A stretch of DNA of 64,000 nt from Fluviicola sp. (GCA_002734085.1 NVXV01000002.1:62001-126000); one strand, 5' to 3'. Shown: positions 26,810 through 36,657, counted from the first letter of the stretch. Numbers and translations: made by a program. The notes: generated by a model not told the origin, from the sequence alone.

Positions 26810-27179
26810 AATCGACAAATATTTGTGGTGTGTTCGTCTCAGTAAGACAAGGTCAAAAGCTACGGAGCTTGTTAAGAAAGGAAAAGTTAAATTGAATGAT
26901 GAAGCCATTAAACCTGCTCGTGAAGTCAATATTGGTGATACTGTTTCAATAATCAAACATACAACTACCTTCTCCTACAAAGTAAAAGATTTACTAAAAA
27001 ACAGAGTGGGAGCTAAGCTAGTTGATGACTACATTATAGACATTACTCCTCAGTCGGAGATTGATAACTATAAAACCTATCAAGCAGCTCAAGCGAGTTA
27101 TCGTAATCACGGAACAGGTAAACCCTCAAAAAAGGAAAGAAGAGCCTTGGAATCATTTAAAAAGTGGAAAGACAGTTAG
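26799..27179 (+). CDS. S4-domain RNA-binding protein (Hsp15-like)
   Basis: 126 residues. Residues 1-60 form an S4 RNA-binding domain (RIDKYLWCVRLSKTRSKA, then VKKGKVKLND). The rest is basic with a lysine-rich C-terminus, as in Hsp15 (HslR), which binds stalled 50S subunits carrying nascent chains. The start overlaps the end of the YjbR gene. The ribosome-rescue role is inferred from the family. Confidence 0.88.
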   Translation: MGIRIDKYLWCVRLSKTRSKATELVKKGKVKLNDEAIKPAREVNIGDTVSIIKHTTTFSYKVKDLLKNRVGAKLVDDYIIDITPQSEIDNYKTYQAAQASYRNHGTGKPSKKERRALESFKKWKDS

Positions 27180-27191
27180 CCTCAATCAGGT

Positions 27192-28628
27192 CTAGTTATA
27201 TCTAAACGCAGCAAGTCGAATTTCTTGCTTTAAATGGTTTTGAGCATCTGCCAGTTTTTCGATAAGAATAAATCTTCCCTCACCTAATTCGGCAGCTTCT
27301 CGCATACTCTCTTCAGATCTTTCATTGCTTTTGATGCCTACAACACTTAGTGTAATGTCTTTACGTAGAAATCGCTTGATATACCTTTTGTAATCATCAG
27401 AATTTCTATTAAATGCACCGTCAGTAACAATAATTACTTGGTTTTTACCATCCTTGATAAAATTTCTTTTTGCCTGTTTATAGCCTAATTTAATACCTGC
27501 TCCTCCTGCAGTTAGTCCTTTCGCTTTTAAATCTTGGACAATTTCAGTAATTTCTTCCTTGTTCGCACCTGAAGTAGGTTTTAAAAGAACTTCTGCATTT
27601 GTGGCGTAAGAAACTAATCCAATTTTATCTTGTGGTCGCAACATTTCCACTAATTGATTGATTGCATACTTCAATAGCTCTAATCGATCAGCTTGACGCA
27701 TTGAAGATGAAACATCTACAACAAAAACTACGTTTACAGGTTTGAATAATGATGGATCAAAATTGTTTTTATCTAATTCGCTAAAACTTGGAGGGATTTC
27801 ACTTATTGTATCTATACTTTCAGAATCGTCCTCTACAATTAGTTCTTCTAAGTTTACCTCTTCAGGCTCACTTATTTCAATTGTTTTGTCATCATCAGCT
27901 TCCTCCTCTGTAACTTTAGGTTCCGTGGCTTCAATATTCTCTGTAATTTCTTCTTCAGACCTAGTCAATTCCAAAGTGATTTTATTTCTTTTGAAATTAA
28001 CATATTCGCCTAATTCAGCAGGGTTATAGCCTGTGTGGGTTGCATAGAAATAGGTAATTCCTAGTGGGATTTTTGTCGTAAATCTACCGTTCATCTGTGT
28101 TTTCCACTTACCTAAAGGAATACCGTTTTGGATAATTGCGACTGTTGACTTCCCTAGTTTCTCTCTGGTTTCTTTGTCTATAGTTTCAACGATTAATTTA
28201 AAGTCTAACGGATTTTCATCTGCTGGTGATTGCCCAAAATCTGGACATGCAGTAAAGTTATTTTGATTATTCGGTAGTTCTCTGATTACTCCTTTCAAAG
28301 AGATTAATGTTGGTTCATCTTTATCACTTGTGAAAACTGGTATTTTATAATGAAATCGCCCTTTGCTTCTTGTGTTAATTTGGAAACGAATCACTGTGGA
28401 ACTGTCAGGATCCATCATAGCTCCTTTTTGGATATAGACCACCTCCATTGGTTTGTCGACACTCAAGATAAATGCAACTTTGTCAGAATTATTTTTTAAA
28501 TACACATCAACAAAACGTTGGTCTCCCGAATATAAATCCCCAAAATCATGTTCTGTTTTGTCAAAAGAAATCTGTCCGAAACTATATCCATGGAGCAGAA
28601 GAGTGAATATAAAAATGATTCTAAACAT
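27192..28628 (-). CDS. Secreted DUF1573 plus von Willebrand A domain protein
   Basis: 478 residues. Signal peptide about 1-18. Residues 20-115 are a DUF1573-like immunoglobulin domain ('FDKTEHDFGDLYSGDQ'). A carboxypeptidase-regulatory-like beta domain follows (about 140-225), then an acidic linker (about 228-290, rich in Glu/Asp/Ser/Thr), then a VWA domain with a complete metal-ion-dependent adhesion site: Asp305, Ser307, Ser309, Thr373, Asp403. It probably binds another protein through a divalent metal in the periplasm or at the cell surface. Its partner is unknown. It lies downstream of ppa, but a terminator separates them. Confidence 0.8.
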   Translation of the reverse strand: MFRIIFIFTLLLHGYSFGQISFDKTEHDFGDLYSGDQRFVDVYLKNNSDKVAFILSVDKPMEVVYIQKGAMMDPDSSTVIRFQINTRSKGRFHYKIPVFTSDKDEPTLISLKGVIRELPNNQNNFTACPDFGQSPADENPLDFKLIVETIDKETREKLGKSTVAIIQNGIPLGKWKTQMNGRFTTKIPLGITYFYATHTGYNPAELGEYVNFKRNKITLELTRSEEEITENIEATEPKVTEEEADDDKTIEISEPEEVNLEELIVEDDSESIDTISEIPPSFSELDKNNFDPSLFKPVNVVFVVDVSSSMRQADRLELLKYAINQLVEMLRPQDKIGLVSYATNAEVLLKPTSGANKEEITEIVQDLKAKGLTAGGAGIKLGYKQAKRNFIKDGKNQVIIVTDGAFNRNSDDYKRYIKRFLRKDITLSVVGIKSNERSEESMREAAELGEGRFILIEKLADAQNHLKQEIRLAAFRYN

Positions 28629-28654
28629 ATTTTACTTTGATCAAAATTTGAACC

Positions 28655-28685
28655 AAAAAAAGGTCGCAATTAGATAATTACGACC
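28655..28685 (-). terminator. Intrinsic terminator of ppa
   Basis: On the minus strand the arms 28676-28685 and 28662-28671 pair over 10 positions with one T-G wobble and a 4-base loop, followed by seven T (28655-28661). It separates ppa from the VWA gene. Confidence 0.8.
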
Positions 28686-28711
28686 AATATAATAGATATT
28701 TAGTGTCTTTG

Positions 28712-29407
28712 TTACACTTTTTCTTTGAAAACAGCAGAAAGTACATTTAGTAAATTCTCGTCTGCATCTCCAAAATTATCTTGGTAATCTTTGTAACTTC
28801 TTTTTATGACCTCTTTTGCTTCATCAACGCCATATACGTGAGTAATCTCTACATTTTTAGAGTTTCCTTCCAAATCTTTATAAGTAAGAAAGAAATGCTT
28901 TACGCGATCAACAACCATTTGAGGTAAATCGTCAATAGATTTAATATTACCATAGGCTTGGTCTCCTTTCAAAACAGCAATAATTTTATCATCCGCTTCA
29001 CCACCATCTATCATTCTAAAACCTCCAACTGGAATAGCTTCAGCTAAAATGTTTCCCCGATTTACTTCTCTTTCTGTAATCACACAAATATCGAGTGGAT
29101 CTCCATCTCCAACAATGTCTTTTTTGCCTGTTTTAGAAGCGCAAAACTCAGCTACTTCTTTATCACAATATGTCTGAGGTACAAAACCATACATGCATGG
29201 CATATGATTAGAAAATTTTTGTGGACGATCAACCATGATATAGCCACTATCCTTATCTACTTCATACTTTATAGCATCGGAAGGAATAATTTCAATAAAT
29301 GCATTAATAATATCGGGTTGTTTTTCTCCTATATTGATACCATGCCAAGGATGTGCAACAAATCGCTGCGACATTGCTTTAGCTAATTTTTCTATATCTG
29401 CTTTCAT
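28712..29407 (-). CDS. ppa: Inorganic pyrophosphatase, family I
   Basis: 231 residues. The metal-binding signature DGDPLD (preceded by VG) and the pattern 'YGFVPQTYC' mark a soluble family I pyrophosphatase. 'EIIPSDAIKYEVDKDSG' matches the substrate-side strand. It hydrolyses pyrophosphate to drive biosynthesis. It has its own terminator. The gene upstream on the same strand is the M23 peptidase, 117 bases away. Confidence 0.94.
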   Translation of the reverse strand: MKADIEKLAKAMSQRFVAHPWHGINIGEKQPDIINAFIEIIPSDAIKYEVDKDSGYIMVDRPQKFSNHMPCMYGFVPQTYCDKEVAEFCASKTGKKDIVGDGDPLDICVITEREVNRGNILAEAIPVGGFRMIDGGEADDKIIAVLKGDQAYGNIKSIDDLPQMVVDRVKHFFLTYKDLEGNSKNVEITHVYGVDEAKEVIKRSYKDYQDNFGDADENLLNVLSAVFKEKV

Positions 29408-29524
29408 ATAATAGTGTGTTTTAATGTTCGTACAGTAATGTAAATTAAAAAGGAGTGCAAAAATAATTGAAAAAATGCTAATAAGTGGCTAATTCACCTA
29501 CTAATTGTGTTTTTTGATTGTGAA

Positions 29525-30379
29525 TTATCTACCAAAAGAAAGGTAATCTAATGGATTTAACGCTCCAACGTTACTCCATAATTCAAAGTGTAAATGAGGG
29601 CCAGATGAGCGTTCTCCTGTATTTCCGACGACACCTATTGCGTCACCAGTTTTTACTGATTCACCGACTTGGGTTAAAACTTTTCCAATATGTTTGTATA
29701 CTGAGGTTAAATCATTTTGATGACTAATTATTATAGTATATCCATCTTTATCATCATATGAAGTATGAACTATAATTCCTTCTAAACATGATTTTACAGT
29801 CTCGTCTTTTTTAGCAATGATGTCCACGCCAGGGTGATTTTTTTTATTGAATTTTTGACTCAAAGTACCTTTAATCGGATCAAATAGAAAAATGTCATCA
29901 AGTAGGATGTTTTTTAAGTTATTTGGTTGTTCTCGTGAATCAATTATTTGTTGATTTAATTGTTGTTCTGCCTCTGAAATCAAAGTGTCTGAGGCTGATA
30001 TTTCATCGTTGTATTCAAAGTCTTGTTCGCTATAAGTTGAATCAACTGAAATATTTCCTAAAATTACATTTTGTAAATTACGAATAAACAAATCTTGCTG
30101 CTGAACTTTTCTTTCTAATTGATCGATTTGGCTCAGTGTATTTTCAATCTTTTCTTTGTTTCTGTTTTTAATGTTTTCTGGCAATAAAATTCCAGCTGGA
30201 GTGAATGAGAAAAGTAAATAAAATAGTATGAAAAAGACGAAAAGTATTAGACAAATTACACTAAGTAATTGAAGCTTATTAATGTTGAATCTCCAGTTTT
30301 CTTTGAATGTCACTGGGTTCATTCCAACAACTCTTGTGGTCTGCTTAAACCAACTTTTTTTCTTTTTCTTTTCTTTCAT
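29525..30379 (-). CDS. M23 family metallopeptidase (LytM domain), membrane-anchored
   Basis: 284 residues: a basic N-terminus, one transmembrane helix (about 37-62), a coiled-coil region (about 75-105), then a LytM/M23 domain. The zinc ligands are intact: His182 and Asp186 in HPGVD, and the HLH motif at 262-264. An active endopeptidase is therefore expected, cutting peptidoglycan cross-links, or a related role in cell division or elongation. A TAACTTTG box lies 7 bases before the start codon. Its topology places the catalytic domain in the periplasm. Confidence 0.9.
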   Translation of the reverse strand: MKEKKKKKSWFKQTTRVVGMNPVTFKENWRFNINKLQLLSVICLILFVFFILFYLLFSFTPAGILLPENIKNRNKEKIENTLSQIDQLERKVQQQDLFIRNLQNVILGNISVDSTYSEQDFEYNDEISASDTLISEAEQQLNQQIIDSREQPNNLKNILLDDIFLFDPIKGTLSQKFNKKNHPGVDIIAKKDETVKSCLEGIIVHTSYDDKDGYTIIISHQNDLTSVYKHIGKVLTQVGESVKTGDAIGVVGNTGERSSGPHLHFELWSNVGALNPLDYLSFGR

Positions 30380-30386
30380 TCAAAAG

Positions 30387-30394
30387 CAAAGTTA
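30387..30394 (-). promoter_or_regulatory. -7 box (TAACTTTG) of the M23 gene
   Basis: A full TAnnTTTG match on the minus strand, only 7 bases upstream of the ATG. It implies a very short leader. Confidence 0.45.
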
Positions 30395-30538
30395 TTATTA
30401 ATGATAGATAATTGAGTAGGTTTTGAAGTTAAAAAAAGACAAAATAAAATGGATAACTATATCATATACCGTATTTTTGGCTTATTATTTGTATATTGTA
30501 GAGCAACTTATTAATTATTTAAACGTCTTATTACTTGA

Positions 30539-32926
30539 ATGAGAATTTTAATATCAATATCTTTTATTTTTAATTTGTGCTTGCTAAATGCACAACTCCA
30601 AACTAATGGTGGGCAATCCCCAAACCAATTAGTCCAAAATGTACTTTTGGGGCCTGGAGTTGATGTCTCAAATGTCAATTTTTCTGGGGATAACGGTGCG
30701 ATAGGTTCTTTTAATGCAGTAAATACTACTTTGGGAATAGATGAAGGAGTTTTAATTACTACAGGTACAGTTGCTAATAATGCCGATGGACCACATGGAC
30801 CAAATGATCAAGCTAATGCTGGAGTAGATAATGGTGTTGGAGGGTATAATCCACTTACAAACCTTGTAGGTACAAATACTTTCAACGCAGCAGTTCTTGA
30901 ATTTGATTTTGTTCCTTTTTCTGATACGGTCAGATTTGAATATGTATTCGGATCTGAAGAATATCCTGAATTTGTGGGTACACAGTTTAATGATGTTTTT
31001 GCATTTTTTATCTCTGGTCCGGGGATTTCAGGCACAAAAAATATGGCGCTGATTCCGGGAACAACACAGGCTGTAGCCATTAATAATGTTAATAATGGCC
31101 CTTCCAATTCTGGTCCTTGCGCAAACTGTCCGTATTATAACAATAATGGTAACGGGAGTAATGCTCCATACAACGGTAGTTCTCAATATATACAATATGA
31201 CGGTTTTACAACTCCATTAACAGCTGTTTCTAAAGTTGAGTGTGGAGAAACATATCATTTAATTATTGCTGTAGCCGATGTAGGTGATGGAATTTATGAT
31301 TCTGGAATATTTTTAGCTGCAAATAGTTTAACAAGTGAACAACCGGTTACAATAGATTACGAACTTTCTAATGATCCATACGGTGATGGTGTAACAATGG
31401 CTCAAGGTTGTACAAGTGCTGAAGTGACAATTACAAGGTCGGGAGCTCAAATCAATCAGCCCTTAACAATACCAATTAACGTTTCTGGTTCGGCGGTAGA
31501 AGGGGTAGATTATTCTTCGATTCCGAACTCGGTTACATTTGCAGCTGGTCAAACTACTTTAAGCTTCACTATTGATGCGCTTGATAATTCTTCATTAATC
31601 GGAATTGAAAATCTGATAATGGAGTTCGAGATAGAAGACCCTTGTGGTCAAGATAATTTTGAAACCATAGAATTATTCATAAGTGAAGTTAGTGATGTAG
31701 AAGTAATTCTAGAAGATGTAGAAGTACTTTGTCCAGGTGAAGAAGTCGTTCTGTCTCCTGAAGTTACAGGTGGTGGAGGTGGATATGAATTCCTTTGGGA
31801 CACAGGAGAAACAACTGAAACGATTACAGTTAATCCAGCGAGTACACAAAATTACACGGTTTCTGTTACAGATAATTGTTTAAACCAAACGGAACAAGCA
31901 ACTGCTACTATTACGGTTCCCGTATATGACGATATTGTTTTAAATGAGTCTGATGATATCGTTGAACAATGTCCGTATGTTCCATTTACTTTGAATGTTG
32001 AGGTTTTAGGAGGAGCTGGAAACTATAGCTATTTATGGACAGGACCAGACGGTACGCCACTGAGTAATTTGAACACCTTGGATGTTGCTCCTAGTGAAAC
32101 AACGACTTATACCGTGGAAGTGACTGACCAATGTGGTGAATCTGAAACTGCTGAAGTTACAATTACAATTTTAAGTCCCCCATTGGTTTTAGATATCACA
32201 CCAAGTCAAGAAATTTGTCCTGGGGATTCAGCACTGATTGAGGTTACAGCATCTGGAGGATTTGGTGATTACTATTACGAATGGCCTCATTCTGGAGAGA
32301 CCACTTCATCAGTTTGGGTCAAGCCAGACCAAACATCATCTTATACCGTGATTGTCATGGACGATTGTCAAACATTTGACGTGCGTGCAACAACTGAAGT
32401 GGTTGTAGTTAAACCTGATGCTGACTTTAGGCCTGTAACAAACCCTATGTATATTGACCTGCCAATTACATTTCAAAATTTGACCCAGAATGGTCATACC
32501 TATGAATGGAGTTTTGGTGATGGAAATACGTCTACAATGGTACATCCAAATAATACTTATACGGAACCAGGCGATTACGAAATAATGCTTATCGCTACAG
32601 ATATTAAGGGCTGTATAGATACTGCTTATCGTACGATTACAATTCAAGATGAATTCTATTTATACGTTCCAAATGCATTTACACCAGATGGAAATAGATT
32701 TAATAATACCTTTAAAGTAAGTTCAATAAATGTCATTGAGTTTCAAATTCAAATTTTTAACCGATGGGGTGAGCTTTTGTTTGAATCAGAAGATAAAAAC
32801 TTCGAATGGGATGGAACCTATAATGGAGAATTAGTAAGAGATGGTACATATGTCTGGAAAATCTTTTATCGATCAATTAATGATGATGAAGAAACCATTA
32901 CTGGACACGTAACAGTACTCAGATAA
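30539..32926 (+). CDS. T9SS type B protein with choice-of-anchor L domain
   Basis: 795 residues. Signal peptide about 1-18. Residues 20-270 match the choice-of-anchor L domain ('FDFVPFSDTVRFEYVFGSEEYP', cut to its core FEYVFGSEEYPE, and 'FAFFISGPG'). A Calx-beta-like domain follows (about 270-385), then three similar Ig-like repeats, each starting near CPG/CPY and ending TYTVxVxDxC or a close variant, a PKD domain ('YEWSFGDGNTS'), and the CHU_C sorting domain ('VPNAFTPDGNRFN', 'IFNRWGELLFES', 'GTYVWKI'). It should be exported by T9SS and probably acts as a surface or matrix protein. Calx-beta and PKD domains suggest calcium-dependent adhesion, which is an inference. Confidence 0.9.
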   Translation: MRILISISFIFNLCLLNAQLQTNGGQSPNQLVQNVLLGPGVDVSNVNFSGDNGAIGSFNAVNTTLGIDEGVLITTGTVANNADGPHGPNDQANAGVDNGVGGYNPLTNLVGTNTFNAAVLEFDFVPFSDTVRFEYVFGSEEYPEFVGTQFNDVFAFFISGPGISGTKNMALIPGTTQAVAINNVNNGPSNSGPCANCPYYNNNGNGSNAPYNGSSQYIQYDGFTTPLTAVSKVECGETYHLIIAVADVGDGIYDSGIFLAANSLTSEQPVTIDYELSNDPYGDGVTMAQGCTSAEVTITRSGAQINQPLTIPINVSGSAVEGVDYSSIPNSVTFAAGQTTLSFTIDALDNSSLIGIENLIMEFEIEDPCGQDNFETIELFISEVSDVEVILEDVEVLCPGEEVVLSPEVTGGGGGYEFLWDTGETTETITVNPASTQNYTVSVTDNCLNQTEQATATITVPVYDDIVLNESDDIVEQCPYVPFTLNVEVLGGAGNYSYLWTGPDGTPLSNLNTLDVAPSETTTYTVEVTDQCGESETAEVTITILSPPLVLDITPSQEICPGDSALIEVTASGGFGDYYYEWPHSGETTSSVWVKPDQTSSYTVIVMDDCQTFDVRATTEVVVVKPDADFRPVTNPMYIDLPITFQNLTQNGHTYEWSFGDGNTSTMVHPNNTYTEPGDYEIMLIATDIKGCIDTAYRTITIQDEFYLYVPNAFTPDGNRFNNTFKVSSINVIEFQIQIFNRWGELLFESEDKNFEWDGTYNGELVRDGTYVWKIFYRSINDDEETITGHVTVLR

Positions 32927-32941
32927 TTATACTATTATTTA

Positions 32942-32974
32942 TTGACTGAGATTCCTTTTGCTATTGTATATTTG
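32942..32974 (+). promoter_or_regulatory. Promoter of lnt
   Basis: TTG at 32942-32944, a 22-base spacer and TATATTTG at 32967-32974. It overlaps the alternative start at 32958 and so supports the ATG at 32994. Confidence 0.6.
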
Positions 32975-32993
32975 CTGTATTAGAATCCACAGC

Positions 32994-34604
32994 ATGAATT
33001 TTTCTAGAAAACATCGTTATTTACTGAGCATTCTAAGCGGACTTTTAATGTCTGTGGCATTTCCATATACGGGGAGTTTATTTCCATTGGTCTTTATTGC
33101 GTGGGTGCCTCTACTCCTAGTTGAACATAATATTTATCGCGAGAAATATCGTTCAACAAAAGTTCTACTTCATGCTTACATCACATTTGTTATTTATAAT
33201 TTAGGTTCTACCTATTGGATTTTCTTTGCTAAAGGTGGAGAAACGGGTGCTATTATGGCATACTTGCTCAACGGATTATTAATGGCTATTGTTTTCTTGT
33301 TTTTTCATTGGACAAAAAGGTATGTGGGTCAGAAAGAAGGTTATATTGGGTTACTATTCTATTGGATTGGATTCGAATATTTTCATTATCACTGGGAACT
33401 AAGTTGGCCTTGGATAAACGTTGGAAACACATTTTCCATTATTCCAGAAATTGTTCAGTGGTATGCCTATACGGGTGTGTTAGGTGGAACATTATGGGTT
33501 CTATTAGTGAACCTTCTTTTCTTTAAAATAATTTCAAATGTCATTTTTGGAAGGGAAAGTTTTAAAATTCAAACTCCTCTAATTTATTTGAGTGTAGGAC
33601 TAATATTTGTACCCTCATTAATATCATGGTGGTCTTATTCCACGTTTGAAGAGAAAAAGAATCCTATTGAAATTGTGGTTACGCAACCCAATATTGATCC
33701 CTACAATGAAAAGTTTACTGGAGATGTAATAGCTCAGTTAGATAAATTTGTGTTAGAAGCTGAAAAGCATATCACGGAAAATACTTCTATTGTTGTAGCT
33801 CCAGAAACAGCTATTTCAACGCCCTTTGATGAAGACAAGTACGAAACAACAAAAGCGTATAATTATTTAAAATCAAAAGTAAAAGAGTGGGACGGACCAG
33901 ACCTTTATCTTGGTGCATCTACGTATAAAATATTTGATAGTGGAAGGAGTCGTGCATCAAAAGAGCTTTCCAGTGGAAGAGGCTTCTACGAATCCTATAA
34001 TTCGTCAATGATAATTTCAGAAAATCGACCTCCTTCATTTGTACATAAATCAAAATTAGTTTTGGGAGTTGAGAAAATACCTTACTCTCATATATTTCCA
34101 TTTTTAGAAGAACTCTCTATTGAAAATGGAGGTACTTCAGGGACGCTTGGTGTTGAGGATGAACCCAAAGTTTTAACTGCCAAAGGATTTACATTTGCAC
34201 CAATTGTTTGTTATGAATCGGTTTATGGAGGTTTCATTGCTGAACAATGTCGCAAAGGAGCTGAAGTAATATTTGTAGTTACTAATGATGGTTGGTGGGG
34301 AGATTCTCCAGGATATAAACAACATGCAAGCTTTTCAAGATTGAGAGCTGTAGAAACCGGTCGTTATGTGGTTAGGTCTGCTAATACTGGAACATCTTCT
34401 GTTATTAATCAAAAGGGAGAAGTCGTTCACGCAACAGATTACTGGGTGAGAGATGCGTTTAAAGCGACAATTCATTTAAATAACACCCCAACATTTTACG
34501 TTACCTATGGTGATGTGATTGGACGCTCTTTTGCGTTTGTATTTTTCCTTCTACTGGTTTTAACTGCCGTCAGATATTTAAGAACCTTTGGTAAATCTTT
34601 TTAA
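32994..34604 (+). CDS. lnt: Apolipoprotein N-acyltransferase
   Basis: 536 residues from the ATG at 32994; a start at 32958 would fall inside the promoter. About seven hydrophobic helices occupy the first 220 residues, followed by a periplasmic nitrilase domain with the catalytic triad Glu271 (APETA), Lys352 (HKSK) and Cys406 (IVCYES), and a last helix at the C-terminus. It adds the third acyl chain to lipoproteins in the inner membrane. Its TAA stop overlaps, on the opposite strand, the stop of the convergent ABC1 gene. Confidence 0.93.
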   Translation: MNFSRKHRYLLSILSGLLMSVAFPYTGSLFPLVFIAWVPLLLVEHNIYREKYRSTKVLLHAYITFVIYNLGSTYWIFFAKGGETGAIMAYLLNGLLMAIVFLFFHWTKRYVGQKEGYIGLLFYWIGFEYFHYHWELSWPWINVGNTFSIIPEIVQWYAYTGVLGGTLWVLLVNLLFFKIISNVIFGRESFKIQTPLIYLSVGLIFVPSLISWWSYSTFEEKKNPIEIVVTQPNIDPYNEKFTGDVIAQLDKFVLEAEKHITENTSIVVAPETAISTPFDEDKYETTKAYNYLKSKVKEWDGPDLYLGASTYKIFDSGRSRASKELSSGRGFYESYNSSMIISENRPPSFVHKSKLVLGVEKIPYSHIFPFLEELSIENGGTSGTLGVEDEPKVLTAKGFTFAPIVCYESVYGGFIAEQCRKGAEVIFVVTNDGWWGDSPGYKQHASFSRLRAVETGRYVVRSANTGTSSVINQKGEVVHATDYWVRDAFKATIHLNNTPTFYVTYGDVIGRSFAFVFFLLLVLTAVRYLRTFGKSF

Positions 34605-35923
34605 GAGGCTTTCTTTGCATATATCGGATAGTTCAATTGCACTTCAGCTTTTAATTGGTGCAAAAGGTTATAGAGTCCAAAAAAAGTACGCATCACATAA
34701 ATCGCGTCTCTGGAGCCTCTAGCATTATTCAATTTTCGAATGGATTTATCTTTTGAAATTTCTTCGCCCATTTTAAAAATAGATTCAAAAAAGGATTTAT
34801 CAGAAAAATCAAACTTGTCAGAATGAAATGGTCTTCCCAATAGTGAAATCATGTTTTCGTAGACTTTTTTGAGTTTAACTTTATCCGCTTCAGAATCCTC
34901 TGGTCTGAAAAAATCCATTTTCTTATAAATCTCTTGTAGTTCAGATTCATGTTGTAAGATATCTGGTCGGAGAAGTTGGTAATAGTAATGAGCAAAATCA
35001 TCAGGTATTTCCTTAACACAACCAAAATCAATTATGCACAACTGGTTGTCTTTCGTAATAATAAAATTGCCTGGATGAGGATCAGCATGGACGATTTGTA
35101 ACTCTCTCATCTGATATAAAAAAACATCCCACAGAGATTGACCTATTTTATTTCTCAATGCTTGATCAATATCCTGCTTGATAAAATCATTGAACATCGT
35201 ACCTTCAATCCAATCCATAGTCAAGATCCTTTTACTTGATAATGACCTATAATATTTTGGAAAAACTATATCTTTAAAATCGCCACATAAGTCACGGATT
35301 TTCTCACCATTTTCTAATTCATTCAAATAGTCGGTTTCCTCAATTAATTTAGACTCTACTTCTTCAAGGTACATATTTAAATCTGCAGACTTCATGTTAA
35401 ACAGTCTTGCAGCTAATGGTTTTACAAGTTTTAGGTCAGAGGAAATCGCATCAGCAACACCAGGATATTGTATCTTTACAGCTAGTTTATTCCCATCTTT
35501 TTCAGCTTTATGCACTTGTCCAATACTCGCTGCGTTTACTGCTTCCTTAGTAAATGAGTCATATGTTTCTTCTGGTGTTTGTCCCAAATATTGTTTAAAT
35601 GTTTTGGAAATTAATGGATAAGATAGAGCTGGCGCATTATATTGCGCCATAGCAAACTTTTGTTGGTAAGCAGTAGGTAAAACTTGCTCATCCATACTCA
35701 TCATCTGAGCCACTTTTAGGGCGCTTCCTTTTAACTCACTTAAAGTGTTGTAAATATCTTCAGCATTATCAGAGTTTAACTGATCACGAGTCAAATTTTT
35801 ATTGAAAGCTTTTTTCGAATAGTATTTGATATAATTCCCACTAACTTTTGCTCCTGTACCAACTATTTTCGCGGCTCTTTTCACCTTTGAAGTTGGAATA
35901 CTTTTTTGATCTTTATTTCCCAT
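34601..35923 (-). CDS. ABC1/AarF/UbiB-family atypical kinase
   Basis: 440 residues from the ATG at 35921-35923. The ABC1 kinase core has the lysine motif LAVKIQYPG, the catalytic HADPHPGNF and the metal-binding IIDFGCVKE. Family members include UbiB/COQ8, which supports quinone synthesis, and others with unknown roles. A plain UbiB assignment is not safe because no ubiquinone or menaquinone gene is near. It starts 1 base after the TetR gene ends, so the pair forms an operon. Confidence 0.88.
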   Translation of the reverse strand: MGNKDQKSIPTSKVKRAAKIVGTGAKVSGNYIKYYSKKAFNKNLTRDQLNSDNAEDIYNTLSELKGSALKVAQMMSMDEQVLPTAYQQKFAMAQYNAPALSYPLISKTFKQYLGQTPEETYDSFTKEAVNAASIGQVHKAEKDGNKLAVKIQYPGVADAISSDLKLVKPLAARLFNMKSADLNMYLEEVESKLIEETDYLNELENGEKIRDLCGDFKDIVFPKYYRSLSSKRILTMDWIEGTMFNDFIKQDIDQALRNKIGQSLWDVFLYQMRELQIVHADPHPGNFIITKDNQLCIIDFGCVKEIPDDFAHYYYQLLRPDILQHESELQEIYKKMDFFRPEDSEADKVKLKKVYENMISLLGRPFHSDKFDFSDKSFFESIFKMGEEISKDKSIRKLNNARGSRDAIYVMRTFFGLYNLLHQLKAEVQLNYPIYAKKAS

Positions 35924-35924
35924 T

Positions 35925-36560
35925 TTACACAACTTTAGTTTTCATGGCAAATTTTCCGAAATCGATCAGTGAATCTAGTGGACTGTGCCCTAAAAACTCA
36001 AATGCGAGATTTACACTTTTTTCAATGGCAGCATCCGTTGTTTCAAAGTTTTCAGACTCATCGTTTAACCAAACTCTAAAAACGTAGAGAAAAACGAGTT
36101 TAAAGCTTCTACCATAGTAGTTTCCAATATAGGGTCTATCTTTTACTTCTTGATTTTGTTTTGCTTCTTCGACTATTAGATTCATCCGTTCATCGAAATG
36201 AGTAAAAAATAAATCCCAATCCCCAGACAATTCTTTTAGGTCACTGATTTTGTCATATTTAGAGATTAGATAAGAACGGTCATCAAGAAAAGATTCGAAA
36301 GTCGTAAAGAATAATGCAAGGGCTTTTTCATTGGCATTAAATTCAGTGTAGTTTTTATCCTGATCTAATCTATCAAGAATCGTTGAGGAAATATCTCCTA
36401 AAACCTTCTTGCGGATTTGCTTTAAACTATTGAAATACTTATAAAAAGTGGGTTCTTTAATTTTGAAATGTTTGCAAAATTCAAATACCGAGTTTGGTGC
36501 TCTGCCCTCCAATAACTCAAATTCTACATACTGCTTGACAAGACTTTCTTCTTTTTTCAT
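35925..36560 (-). CDS. TetR/AcrR-family transcriptional regulator
   Basis: 211 residues. The N-terminal helix-turn-helix can be recognised in 'APNSVFEFCKHFKIKEPTFYK', here quoted for its core FKIKEPTFYKYF, followed by the helical ligand-binding domain of a TetR regulator. It is the first gene of a two-gene operon with the ABC1 kinase and probably controls that operon. Its ligand is unknown. Confidence 0.75.
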   Translation of the reverse strand: MKKEESLVKQYVEFELLEGRAPNSVFEFCKHFKIKEPTFYKYFNSLKQIRKKVLGDISSTILDRLDQDKNYTEFNANEKALALFFTTFESFLDDRSYLISKYDKISDLKELSGDWDLFFTHFDERMNLIVEEAKQNQEVKDRPYIGNYYGRSFKLVFLYVFRVWLNDESENFETTDAAIEKSVNLAFEFLGHSPLDSLIDFGKFAMKTKVV

Positions 36561-36657
36561 TACGCCTGTTTTTTTAATATAACAAACGGTTAGAAGTTTA
36601 TGTTTAGTCTTTAGAAATAATATTAATTCAGTTAAAAAAAGCTAAAAAACTCTAGAG

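Noticed and set aside
27742-28029. A plus-strand frame with serine-rich repeats opposite the VWA gene
   Set aside because: The serine runs are the complement of the acidic linker's Glu/Asp codons.
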